Shown here piece after piece: positions 15,170-23,418 of a stretch of 64,000 nt of DNA (positions within the stretch are counted from its first letter, which is position 1; each line of letters starts with the position of its first letter). Source of the stretch: CAWDYA01 sp963806495. Its GTDB lineage: Bacteria > Acidobacteriota > Polarisedimenticolia > JACPZX01 > DASXTC01. Both the position numbers and the translations under genes were made by a program. Location: positions 248,001 to 312,000 of the forward strand of contig CAWDYA010000008.1 in NCBI GenBank assembly GCA_963806495.1. The letters are read 5' to 3'. The notes below the pieces were generated by a model. It saw only the letters and a program-made list of their open reading frames with translations. It was not told the origin of the DNA and did not search any database.

Positions 15170-16630
15170 TCAGGCGGCCAGCAGCCGCGCGATCAGCTCG
15201 GCGTACTGTGACAGGGCGCGCGGGCCGAGGAAGCAGCGTGTCACGCGCGTGCGGGCGCCGAGCCCGAGCCGGCGGCCCAGGTCGGGATCCTCGAGCACCC
15301 TTCTGAGCGCGGCGGCGCAGGAATCGAGATCGGACGGGTCCTTGACCAGCAGCCCGCTCACGCCGTCCTCGACCTGGTCCTGGATGCCGCCCACCGCGCT
15401 GGCCACCACGGCGCGTGACTTCCACATCGCCTCGGTCACGGTGAGCCCGAATCCCTCGCGAAGGCTCTTCTGGACGATCACCGCGGCGTGGCGCTGAAGC
15501 GCGTTCACCATCGCGGCGTTCTCCTCCAGGTCGTCCATCGGCAGGCTCACCAGATGCACCCGGGCCCGTTTGCCGGCGGGAAGGGCGCGCCAGCGGGCGG
15601 CCACCTCCTCGTACACCTGTGCCCCTTCCGGATCGTCCGTCACCCCTTTCACGCTGGGACCGGCCAGCACGAGATGCGATCCGGCGGGAGAGGTGCCGTT
15701 GACCAGCCGGCAGAAACCCTCGAGCACGCCGACGGGGTCCTTGAGCCGGTCCCACCGTGAGACCTGCACCACGAGAGGATCCTCGGGGCCGGGCAAGGCG
15801 CCGTCGCCCTCCCTGTCGGCGCGCCGGCCGATCGGCGACGTGGCTCCCCCCTCGCGAAGGAAGACCGCGCGGCCGTCGTCCGCCGGGCCCGAGAGCAGCC
15901 CGATCTTCGTGAGGATCGCCCGCACCGCGCGCGGGTCCATGTCGACGTTCTTGGGCGAGAACGGGTCGATGGAGGGGGGCACGATAACGCTTCGCCCGCT
16001 GTCGCACATCGGCGGGACATACGCCGGGCGCGAGAAGACGAACGCCCGCGCGTGCGCCAGGTGGGGGGCGAGGAAGGCCCACCCGCGATCCGCCTCGGCG
16101 CTCTTCGTGTCGTCACCGATATGGCAGCGCCATATCACCTCGGCCCCGAGTTCGGACAGAGGCTTCGCAAGCCCCGCCGTCTGCGGATCGTGCAGGATGA
16201 CGACATCGCGCGGGCGGACCATCCGCGTCATCCCTCTCGCGTTCTCGTCCGTCACGTGCTGGTAGACCGCCGCCTCGGCCTCGCCCAGGCCGGAGCCGTC
16301 ACCCGCCTGCCCGTGCAGCGCGTTGTGCAGTCTCTTGGTGATCCTGAAGAAGTCGGCGATACCACCGATCACGACCCACCGGGTGTCGATTCCGAGGCCG
16401 CGGGCGTACGGCAGGAGCGAGTGGAGCATCTCCGCCACACCGCCGCCCGACGCGGTGCTGTTGACATTCCAGACCACGCGGCCACCGAGCCGCCCCCGGA
16501 GGTCCTGTGCCGCCGCGGAAAGCTCCTCGATCACCCCCGGCTCGACCACCGAGGTGAGCGGGGTCGGTGATTTCGGGATTATCGGCACCTCGAACGGGGG
16601 CGGAACGGCCTCTGAGCGGCGTGCTGGCAT
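15170..16630 (-). CDS. GT4 family glycosyltransferase, trehalose synthase/phosphorylase type
   Basis: About 486 residues. The N-terminal segment WNVNSTASGGGVAEMLHSLL and the following RWVVIGG...FFRITKRLHN are characteristic of the trehalose phosphorylase/TreT clade of GT4. The C-terminal GT-B domain carries VQVSRWDRLKDP and the catalytic acidic pair in REGFGLTVTEAMW. The enzyme would make or cleave trehalose using glucose and a nucleotide sugar or phosphate. The start is uncertain: ATG 16630 lacks a Shine-Dalgarno, and an in-frame ATG at 16669 adds 13 residues. It is transcribed convergently to the ABC permease, with a 9-base gap. Confidence 0.8.
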   Translation of the reverse strand: MPARRSEAVPPPFEVPIIPKSPTPLTSVVEPGVIEELSAAAQDLRGRLGGRVVWNVNSTASGGGVAEMLHSLLPYARGLGIDTRWVVIGGIADFFRITKRLHNALHGQAGDGSGLGEAEAAVYQHVTDENARGMTRMVRPRDVVILHDPQTAGLAKPLSELGAEVIWRCHIGDDTKSAEADRGWAFLAPHLAHARAFVFSRPAYVPPMCDSGRSVIVPPSIDPFSPKNVDMDPRAVRAILTKIGLLSGPADDGRAVFLREGGATSPIGRRADREGDGALPGPEDPLVVQVSRWDRLKDPVGVLEGFCRLVNGTSPAGSHLVLAGPSVKGVTDDPEGAQVYEEVAARWRALPAGKRARVHLVSLPMDDLEENAAMVNALQRHAAVIVQKSLREGFGLTVTEAMWKSRAVVASAVGGIQDQVEDGVSGLLVKDPSDLDSCAAALRRVLEDPDLGRRLGLGARTRVTRCFLGPRALSQYAELIARLLAA

Positions 16631-16783
16631 GATGGGACAGAACTTACGGCCCAAATCCGGCCCGGGCAACCGCTAATCGGCTCAAAGCCCCCGCCGGGCC
16701 AACCTTCACGACGCGTGGATGTCCGACCTGCAGGCGGGGTATCCTCGCCCGTCGGCGGGCAACGAAGAGCCGGGAGGAGCCGG

Positions 16784-17572
16784 GTGGGTTCACGAAAGCG
16801 ACGCGCAGGCTGGATCGGCATCATGGCGATCGCCGTCTGCCTCGCCGGCCCCTCCGCCACCGGCGCCTTGAAGCTCCCGCCTCACGGCGACCGCTCGGTC
16901 CATGACCTGGCAGGCGTCGTCAGGCCGGCCGATGCCGCCACGATGGAGAGGCTGCACCGCGAGCTGTTCGAGAAGACCGGCGTCGCCATCGTGGTGATCA
17001 CGGTCAAGGACCTCGAAGGCGAGCCGATAAGCGACTTCGCCGTCCGGGTCGGCACCGAATGGGGCGTGGGGAAGAAGGGAGAGGACCGCGGCATCGTCGT
17101 GGCGCTCTCGACCACGGATCGCCGCATCTTCATCGCGACCGGCTACGGCGTGGAAGGGTATCTGCCCGATGGACGCACCGGTGCGATCCTCGACGAGATC
17201 ACGATCCCGCTCCTGCGACGCGGCGAGACGTCAACCGCGCTGCTGAAGACGAGCGAGGCGCTCGTGGCCGCCTCGGCGGCCGAGTATCACGTCACGATCG
17301 AGGGAGCGGGCCCCGTCCCGCCCCAGGGCCGGCGGCAGAAGGGCCCGCCGAGTCTGCTGAGAATCATTCTGACCCTCGTCGGGCTGGCGTTCGCGGCGTA
17401 CCTGTTCATCCGGAACCCGATCCTCTTCCTCATCCTGTTCTCGGGCGCCGGACGCGGGGGGCGGCGCGGCGGTTTCGGGGGCGGCGGGTTCGGCGGACAC
17501 GGAGGCGGAGGCGGTTTCGGGGGGTTCGGCGGCGGCGGGTTCGGCGGAGGCGGCGCGGGCCGCGGCTTCTGA
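16784..17572 (+). CDS. TPM-domain membrane protein with glycine-rich tail
   Basis: 262 residues from GTG 16784, which follows GGGAGGAG; an in-frame ATG further up lacks this. A signal peptide (about residues 8-29) is followed by a TPM domain (about residues 35-175, with VHDLAGVV, TGVAIVVITV, DRGIVVALSTTDRRIFIATG and GYGVEGYLPDG). Then come a membrane pair (LLRIILTLVGLAFAAYLF) and a C-terminal tail made almost only of Gly and Phe. TPM proteins are often linked to lemA, as here two genes on. The role is envelope-associated, with TPM implicated in phosphatase or photosystem-repair functions elsewhere; the exact function is unknown. Confidence 0.8.
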   Translation: MGSRKRRAGWIGIMAIAVCLAGPSATGALKLPPHGDRSVHDLAGVVRPADAATMERLHRELFEKTGVAIVVITVKDLEGEPISDFAVRVGTEWGVGKKGEDRGIVVALSTTDRRIFIATGYGVEGYLPDGRTGAILDEITIPLLRRGETSTALLKTSEALVAASAAEYHVTIEGAGPVPPQGRRQKGPPSLLRIILTLVGLAFAAYLFIRNPILFLILFSGAGRGGRRGGFGGGGFGGHGGGGGFGGFGGGGFGGGGAGRGF

Positions 17573-17598
17573 TCAGGCGACAGGGAGGGAGATCATCG

Positions 17599-18336
17599 AT
17601 GAGCGAGACCGGAGCGGCCGGCAACCAGGCCCTGGATCGGATGGTGGAGAACCTGTCGGCGTCGCTGGGCGACCGACTCCACGGCGTCGTGCTGTACGGC
17701 TCCGCCGCCCGGGGCGACTACCAGAAGGCCTCGAGCGATCTGAATATTCTCGTGATCCTCGTGGATCTCGAGCCGGCCACGCTCGCCGCGCTCGAGCCGG
17801 CTTTCACGAAGTGGAGCCGGCAGGGACAGCCCCCGCCGCGGATCTTCTCCCCGGCGATGATCGCCGACGCGGCCGACGTCTTCCCGGTCGAGTTCCTCGA
17901 CATCCGCGACCACCACGTGCTGCTCAAGGGGTCGGACCCGTTCGGGAATCTGGCGATCGGGCTCGACTCGCTGCGGCTGCAGTGCGAAAAGGAGCTGCGC
18001 GAGAAGATGATGCGGCTGCGCGAAGGCTACGTCGTGGCGCACAGCAGGGCGAAGCGGATCGAGCGGCTGATGGCCGACTCGTACTCCTCCTTCGCCGCGC
18101 TGTTTCGCGGCTGCCTGCATCTGCTCGGCGGCGAGGTGCCGAAGCACAACGACGAGGTGGTGGCGGCCTTCTGCCGGAAGGCGGGGCTGGATCCCCGTCC
18201 ATTCGCGCAGGTGGCCCGGCTCAAGCAGGGTGTCCGCGCGGAAGGGCACGCGAAGGAGCTTTTCCTGCGATATTATGGCGAGCTCACGAAGGCGGTCCAT
18301 CGGGTGGACCGTTTCGAGTCTCGCCCGGAGGCATGA
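17599..18336 (+). CDS. Nucleotidyltransferase-fold protein with DxN instead of DxD
   Basis: 245 residues. The GSAARGDY motif (G34-S35) followed by SDLNIL (D47, N49) fits the minimal nucleotidyltransferase fold, but the second metal-binding Asp is Asn. The C-terminal half (about residues 110-230) is helical and HEPN-like in look, with RLREGYVVAHSRAKRI. Both parts are in one chain. GGAGGGAG precedes ATG 17599. It sits between the TPM and LemA genes with spacings of 26 and 4 bases, so it is cotranscribed with them. Activity and substrate are unknown. Confidence 0.72.
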   Translation: MSETGAAGNQALDRMVENLSASLGDRLHGVVLYGSAARGDYQKASSDLNILVILVDLEPATLAALEPAFTKWSRQGQPPPRIFSPAMIADAADVFPVEFLDIRDHHVLLKGSDPFGNLAIGLDSLRLQCEKELREKMMRLREGYVVAHSRAKRIERLMADSYSSFAALFRGCLHLLGGEVPKHNDEVVAAFCRKAGLDPRPFAQVARLKQGVRAEGHAKELFLRYYGELTKAVHRVDRFESRPEA

Positions 18337-18340
18337 ATCG

Positions 18341-18908
18341 ATGAAAAAGGTCGTTGTCGGCTGTCTCATCCTCGTCGTGGCGGCGGCCCTGGTCGTCGGG
18401 CTGACGGTCCTCGGCAAGTACAACAGCCTGGTCTCGAGCAACGAGGCGATAGACGAGGCCTGGGCGCAGGTGGAGAACGTCCTGCAGCGGCGCGCCGATT
18501 CTGATCCCGAATCTCGTGGAGACGGTCAAGGGGTACGCCACGCAGGAACGAACCGTCTTCGAGGAGGTCGCCAACGCGCGCGCCAAGCTGGCCGGCGCCA
18601 CCTCGCCGGGCGAGGCAGCGGCCGCCAACGCCGGGATGACCTCCGCCCTCGGCCGGTTGCTCGCCATCGCCGAGGCTTATCCTGAGCTCAAGTCGAACGA
18701 GAACTTCATCAGGCTCCAGGACGAGCTGGCGGGCACCGAGAACCGTATCGCCGTCGAGAGACGCCGTTACAACGAGACGGTGAGGATTTACAACACCTCG
18801 ATCAAGCGCTTCCCCGGCAACCTGATAGCCGGGATGTTCGGTTTCGACGAGCGCGAGTACTTCCAGGCGGAGGAGGGGGCGCGTGAGGTCCCCAAGGTGA
18901 AGTTCTGA
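18341..18908 (+). CDS. lemA: LemA family protein (one frameshift near 18499)
   Basis: About 188 residues after ignoring one base. An N-terminal membrane anchor (KVVVGCLILVVAAALVVG) is followed by the helical LemA body: KYNSLVSSNEAIDEAWAQVENVLQRRAD, then IPNLVETVKGYA, YPELKSNENFIRLQDELAGT and YNTSIKRFPGN. The frame is lost between RRAD and LIPNLV. The sequence reads GATTCTG where GATCTG is expected, so one extra T at 18499-18500 explains it. LemA proteins are membrane-anchored helical bundles of unclear function, commonly adjacent to TPM genes as here. Confidence 0.85.
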
Positions 18909-18921
18909 TCGGGGTGGGACG

Positions 18922-19341
18922 ATGGACGGACGATGCCGCCGTGAGGTCACCGAGCTGCACGGCTTCTTCGAGGGATGGTTCAACGGCACGCTCGCCGCGA
19001 CCGAGGAGAGCTTCAACCGTTTCAGCAGCGTGATGGCCCCGGGGTTCGAGATCATCTTCCCCAACTCGCGTGCCATGGGCCGCGACGAGCTGCTGGCGCA
19101 CGTCCGGGGAGCGCACGGCCTGTACGCGCCCGGGGGCAAGCGTATCCGGGTCGAGAACTGCATCTGCCGGGCCATCGCCCCCACCATGCGTCTCGTCACC
19201 TACGAGGAATGGATCGATGGACCCGAAGGCTCCAACGGGCGTCTCAGCTCCGCCGTCATGCGTCTGAAGGAAGGCACGCCCAATGGAGTGGAGTGGCTGC
19301 ACGTCCACGAGGCCCGTCTCGACCAGCCGCGGAGTCGCTGA
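18922..19341 (+). CDS. SnoaL/DUF4440-like (NTF2-fold) protein
   Basis: 139 residues, no signal peptide. The pattern FFEGWFNG...APGFEIIFPNS, MGRDELLAHVRGAHG and EEWLHVHEA-type blocks (here VEWLHVHEARL) suggest the cone-shaped NTF2-like fold used by DUF4440/SnoaL proteins. Catalytic function cannot be inferred. The stop TGA is directly followed by the TTG start of the CstA-like gene. Confidence 0.62.
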   Translation: MDGRCRREVTELHGFFEGWFNGTLAATEESFNRFSSVMAPGFEIIFPNSRAMGRDELLAHVRGAHGLYAPGGKRIRVENCICRAIAPTMRLVTYEEWIDGPEGSNGRLSSAVMRLKEGTPNGVEWLHVHEARLDQPRSR

Positions 19342-21020
19342 TTGAGCGCCGCCACGCTCGCGATCATCGTTCTCGCCCTGTTCGGTCTGGGCTACCGGTT
19401 CTACGCGAGGCATCTCGCCGACAAGGTGTTCGGACTGCGCGCGGACGAGCCGGTGCCCGCGAGAACGATGGCCGACGGCGTCGACTACGTCCCCACGCAG
19501 ATGCACGTGCTGTGGGGGCATCATTACACGTCGATCGCCGGCGCCGCACCGATCGTGGGCCCTGCACTGGCGGTGATCTGGGGATGGCTCCCCGCGCTGC
19601 TGTGGGTAACGGTGGGGGCCATCTTCATGGGGGCGGTGCACGACTTCTCGTCGCTGGTGATCAGCCTGCGCAATCGCGGGGCCGCTCGATCGGCGAGATC
19701 GCCGGGTCGGTGCTGGGCCCGCGCGCGCGGACGCTCTTCCTGGTGATCATCTAGCTTCCTGATCTGGATCGTGCTGGCGGTGTTCGCCTACATCATCGCC
19801 ACGCTGTTCGTTCGACTACCCGGGCGTCGATCTTCCCGATCAAGATCCAGATCATCGTGGCGGTGCTGCTGGGCTGGCTCGTGTACCGCAGGGGGATGTC
19901 GTTCTTCTGGCCCTCGATCGTGGGCTACGCGATCCTGCTGGGCTCGGTCTTCTGCGGCGACGCCGATCGCCGAGGCCTTCCCGGTCCTGTCGAGCATCTC
20001 CGTCGGCACCTGGGTGTGGTTCCTGATGATCTACTCGTTCGTGGCCTCGGTGCTGCCGGTGTGGCTGCTGCTGCAGCCCCGCGACTATCTCAACGCCCAC
20101 CAGCTCGTCACCGGGCTGGTCCTGCTCACTGCGGGCTCTTCGTGCTGCGCCCGATCGTCCAGGCGCCCGCGCGTGAACCTCCATCCGCCCGGGGCGCCGC
20201 CGATGATGCCGTTCCTGTTCATCACCATCGCGTGCGGCGCGATCTCGGGCTTCCACGGACTGGTGTCCTCGGGCACGACCTCCAAGCAGGTGGCCCGCAT
20301 GACCGACGCCCGTCCCATCGGCTACGGCGGGCATGCTCGGCGAGGGCGCCCTCGGCATGATGGCGGTGCTGGCCACCACCGCGGGCTTCGCCACCACGGC
20401 CGACTGGCACGCGCATTACGCGAGCTGGGGCGCCGCCTCCGGGCTCGCGCCCAAGCTCAGGCCTTCGTCGACGGCGGCGCGGGCGTTCATCGCCGCGCTG
20501 GGCATCCCGATCGAGGCCGCGCGGACTTTCATCGCGGTGATGGTGATCGCCTTCGCCGCCACCTCGCTCGACACCGGTGCCCGCATCCAGCGGCTGATCA
20601 TCGCCGAGCTGGCCGACGCCTACGGCATCAGGCCGCTCACGAACCGCTATCTCGCGGCTGCGGTCGGGCATCGGGGCGGCGCTGCTGCTGGCGCTGACAC
20701 AGGCGGGCGGCAAGGGAGGTCTGGTTCTGTGGCCGCTGTTCGGCACCACGAACCAGCTCGTCGCCGGCGTGACGCTGCTGGTGGTGAGCGTCTGGCTGCG
20801 CCGCGCGGGACGGCCCATGGTGTACACCTTCGTCCCGATGCTGATCGTGGCGGCGGCCACGCTGATGGCGATGGTGTCCGAGGTGCGAGGACACGTGGCG
20901 GGGGGCAACTGGCTGCTCGCCGCAACTGGCGCTGCGATTCTCGTTCTCGACGTGTGGGTCCTGCTCGAAGGGCTCGTCGTGCTGTTCGGAAGGCCGCGGG
21001 GCCGGGCGGCCCTGTCTTGA
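19342..21020 (+). pseudogene. cstA: CstA-like carbon starvation/peptide (pyruvate) transporter, about nine frameshifts
   Basis: Conserved CstA segments appear in order but jump between all three frames: YRFYARHLADKVFG, VDYVPTQMHVLWGHHYTSIA, SIGEIAGSVLGPRARTLFLV, WLVYRRGMSFFWPSIVGYAI, SVLPVWLLLQPRDYLN, LFVLRPIVQAP, PFLFITIACGAISGFHG and SSGTTSKQVARM, then ATTAGFATTADW, FAATSLDTGARIQRLI and LWPLFGTTNQLVAG. Frame changes fall near 19680, 19752 (creating a TAG), 19813, 19829, 19950, 20136, 20171, 20332 and 20670. Most look like single extra bases. The protein text between them is intact, so this is either a very recent pseudogene or a poorly resolved consensus. The start would be TTG 19342, immediately after the preceding stop. 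Confidence 0.8.
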
Positions 21021-21046
21021 CGGATCTCGTCCGGGGTTCCTATACT
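21017..21046 (+). promoter_or_regulatory. Sigma70-like promoter for the NSS symporter gene
   Basis: TTGACG (21017-21022) and TATACT (21041-21046) with an 18-bp spacer. The predicted mRNA start near 21053 gives a leader of about 26 bases with AGGAGG before ATG 21079. Confidence 0.6.
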
Positions 21047-21078
21047 CGCCGCCCCGGTCCTCACAGGAGGCTTCCTCG

Positions 21079-22461
21079 ATGAGCAGCCCGCGCGACCAGT
21101 GGAGCTCCCGCTTCGGATTCATCCTGGCGGCCGCCGGCAGTGCCATCGGCCTCGGCAACCTGTGGAAATTCCCGTACATCACCTGGAGCAACCGGGGCGG
21201 GGCGTTCGTGATCACCTATCTGGCCTGTGTCCTGGCGGTCGGACTGCCGATCATGATGGCCGAGATCCTGATCGGCCGGAGGACCCAGAAGAGCCCCGTC
21301 GGGGCCATGCGCGAGGCCGTGGGGCCCGCCTGGGGCCTCGTCGGGGGGCTCGGCGTGCTGACCGGGTTCGTCATCCTCGGCTATTACACGGTGGTGGCGG
21401 GCTGGACGCTCAGCTCCTTCGCTCAATGCCTGGGCTGGAGCCTCGGCGGATTCCCCCACGAGGCGGACCTCAGCGCGGCCTTCAACGAGTTCCTGACCCA
21501 GGGCCCCCTGCAGATGTTCCTGTCGACGGCGTTCATGGCCGCCACGATGGGGGTCATCTATCTCGGCGTCGGCAAGGGGATCGAACGGGTGTCGAGCGTC
21601 CTGATGCCGGCACTCTTCATCATCCTCGTCATGCTCCTGGTAAGCGCCCTGAGCATGGAGGGCTCGTCCCGGGCCGTGTCGTTCCTGTTCGTCCCACACT
21701 TCGAGGACATGAGCAGTAACGGCGTGCTCGAGGCGCTGGGCCAGGCGTTCTTCTCGCTGTCGCTCGGCATGGGCGCGATGATTACCTACGGCTCCTATCT
21801 CAGCCGCCGCGAGTCGGTCGCGCAGGCGGCGTTCGTGGTGGTCTTGCTCGATACGCTGATCGCCGTGGCGGCGACCGTGATCATGTTCTCGGTGATCTAC
21901 TCGGTGCCGGGCATGTCCGAGCAGATCAGCGGATCCACGGTCGGCATGCTGTTCATCACGCTGCCAAAGCTCTTTTACACCGTCGTCCCGTTCGGTGCGA
22001 TCCTGGCGCCCCTGTTCTACGTTCTCGTCGCCTTCGCCGCGCTCACCTCCACCATCTCGCTGCTGGAGGTCGTCGTGAGCTATTTCATCGACCAGCGCGG
22101 TATGAGCCGGACGACGGCGACCTCGCTTTGCGGGGTCGCGATCCTGGTGCTATCCATGCTCTGCGGCCTTTCGTTCGGCGCATGGGGCGGCCTGTCGACC
22201 TTCGAGGTGTTCGCAGGCAAGCAGGGCCTCTTCGCCACGCTCGATCACCTTGCGGCCAACTGGATGCTCCCGATCGGCGGCTTCTTCATCACACTCGCCG
22301 CCGGATGGATGATGACCCGCGAGGCGACGCACGACGAGCTGACGCGCAACGCCCCGGCCTGGTTCAGCTACGGCGCCTGGCGCCTGTTCATCCGTTACGT
22401 CGCGCCGCTGGCCGTCGCGGCGATCATCGCGGCCGTGATCTCGGGCAAGGACTTCAGCTAG
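21079..22461 (+). CDS. NSS-family Na+-dependent symporter
   Basis: 460 residues with about 12 membrane segments. It carries the family signature near the N-terminus: WSSRFGFILAAAGSAIGLGN followed by WKFPY, which forms the sodium and substrate sites in LeuT. Other family features are the broken helix 6 region (FSLSLGMGAMITYGSY) and SLLEVVVSYFIDQRG. It would couple inward Na+ to uptake of an amino acid or amine; the specific substrate is not readable. It has its own promoter and strong AGGAGG, then is followed after 13 bases by the TerB-like gene. Confidence 0.92.
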   Translation: MSSPRDQWSSRFGFILAAAGSAIGLGNLWKFPYITWSNRGGAFVITYLACVLAVGLPIMMAEILIGRRTQKSPVGAMREAVGPAWGLVGGLGVLTGFVILGYYTVVAGWTLSSFAQCLGWSLGGFPHEADLSAAFNEFLTQGPLQMFLSTAFMAATMGVIYLGVGKGIERVSSVLMPALFIILVMLLVSALSMEGSSRAVSFLFVPHFEDMSSNGVLEALGQAFFSLSLGMGAMITYGSYLSRRESVAQAAFVVVLLDTLIAVAATVIMFSVIYSVPGMSEQISGSTVGMLFITLPKLFYTVVPFGAILAPLFYVLVAFAALTSTISLLEVVVSYFIDQRGMSRTTATSLCGVAILVLSMLCGLSFGAWGGLSTFEVFAGKQGLFATLDHLAANWMLPIGGFFITLAAGWMMTREATHDELTRNAPAWFSYGAWRLFIRYVAPLAVAAIIAAVISGKDFS

Positions 22462-22474
22462 AGAGGAGACTGCC

Positions 22475-23017
22475 ATGACACTGCTCGACTTTCTCGGCTT
22501 CGGAAAACCGCAGCCGCCCGATACCGCGGGGCCGGCGGGCCCCGGAGACACCGATACCATCCGGCGGATCGTCAAGGCCCTGCAGAGCCTCGACACGGAA
22601 CATGCACGACGCATCGCGGCTTTCGCCTTCATCCTGAGCCGTGTGGCCAACGCCGACATGGAGATCAGCGACGAAGAAACCCGCGAGATGGAGAAGATCG
22701 TCATGAAGTGGGGCGGGCTTCCCGAGGAGCAGGCGGTCCTCGTCGTCCAGATCGCGCGCCATCAGAACATCCTGTTCGGTGGGACCGACAACTTCATCGT
22801 GACCCGCGAGTTCAAGAACGCCGCCAGCCCGCAGGAGAAAGAGGAGCTCCTGCACTGCCTCTTCGCCGTCTCCGCCGCCGACGACTCGATCTCCTCGGTG
22901 GAGGAGGGCACCATCTCGCAGATCGCCGGCGAGCTGGGCCTGAGCCGCGAGGAGCTGGTCGCCATCCGGAGCCAGTACCGCGACAAGCGCGCCGTCATGA
23001 AGGACCTGCCGCGATGA
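22475..23017 (+). CDS. TerB-like protein
   Basis: 180 residues, soluble and all-helical. The central region (about residues 45-165) has the TerB fold pattern: a repeated acidic stretch NADMEISDEETREMEKIV and SAADDSISSVEEGTISQIAG, each resembling the metal-binding helix-loop in TerB/DjlA-type domains. GAGAGGAG precedes the ATG. Tellurite resistance gave the family its name, but no other ter gene is present, so a general stress or membrane-associated role is more likely. Confidence 0.8.
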   Translation: MTLLDFLGFGKPQPPDTAGPAGPGDTDTIRRIVKALQSLDTEHARRIAAFAFILSRVANADMEISDEETREMEKIVMKWGGLPEEQAVLVVQIARHQNILFGGTDNFIVTREFKNAASPQEKEELLHCLFAVSAADDSISSVEEGTISQIAGELGLSREELVAIRSQYRDKRAVMKDLPR

Positions 23018-23418
23018 CCTTCGTCGTCACCAACCGGATCGCCGTGGCCGAGGGACACGAGGCCGACTTCGAGGACCGTTTCAGACACCGGGCCCATCTC
23101 ATCGACCAGGCTCCCGGGTTTATCCGGAACCAGGTGCTTCGCCCGGTGCGGCGCCGGTTCAACCACCAGACGGGAGTCTGGGAGGAGAGCCCCGAGCCCG
23201 GCGTCTATCTGGTCCAGACCACGTGGTCCAGCGAGCAGGCGTTCTGGGACTGGACGCAGAGCGAATCGTTCCGCATCGCGCACAGCAGGCGCCCGCCCGC
23301 CGAGATGTTCTCCGCCCCGAGCGCCCTCGAGGTCCACGAGATCGTCCTGAGCACCGACCGCCGCGACGTTGACGGCGAGCCGATGGAGGCACATGGAAAT
23401 CCTGCAGAACGTCGTTGA
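23014..23418 (+). CDS. Antibiotic biosynthesis monooxygenase-fold protein, HmoA/IsdG-like
   Basis: 134 residues, a single ferredoxin-like ABM domain: TNRIAVAEGHEADFEDRFRHR, then IDQAPGFIRNQVLRP and TWSSEQAFWDWTQSESFRIAH. HmoA/IsdG relatives degrade heme, others oxidise polyketides. The conserved Trp and His in the WDWTQSESFRIAH block favour the heme-related group but do not prove it. ATGA overlap with the TerB-like gene; its end overlaps the AGCS symporter by 26 bases. Confidence 0.72.
   Translation: MTFVVTNRIAVAEGHEADFEDRFRHRAHLIDQAPGFIRNQVLRPVRRRFNHQTGVWEESPEPGVYLVQTTWSSEQAFWDWTQSESFRIAHSRRPPAEMFSAPSALEVHEIVLSTDRRDVDGEPMEAHGNPAERR

Noticed and set aside
17455..17570. G-rich tandem repeat as a possible repeat array
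   Set aside because: It is the in-frame Gly/Phe tail codons of the TPM protein, not an independent DNA repeat.
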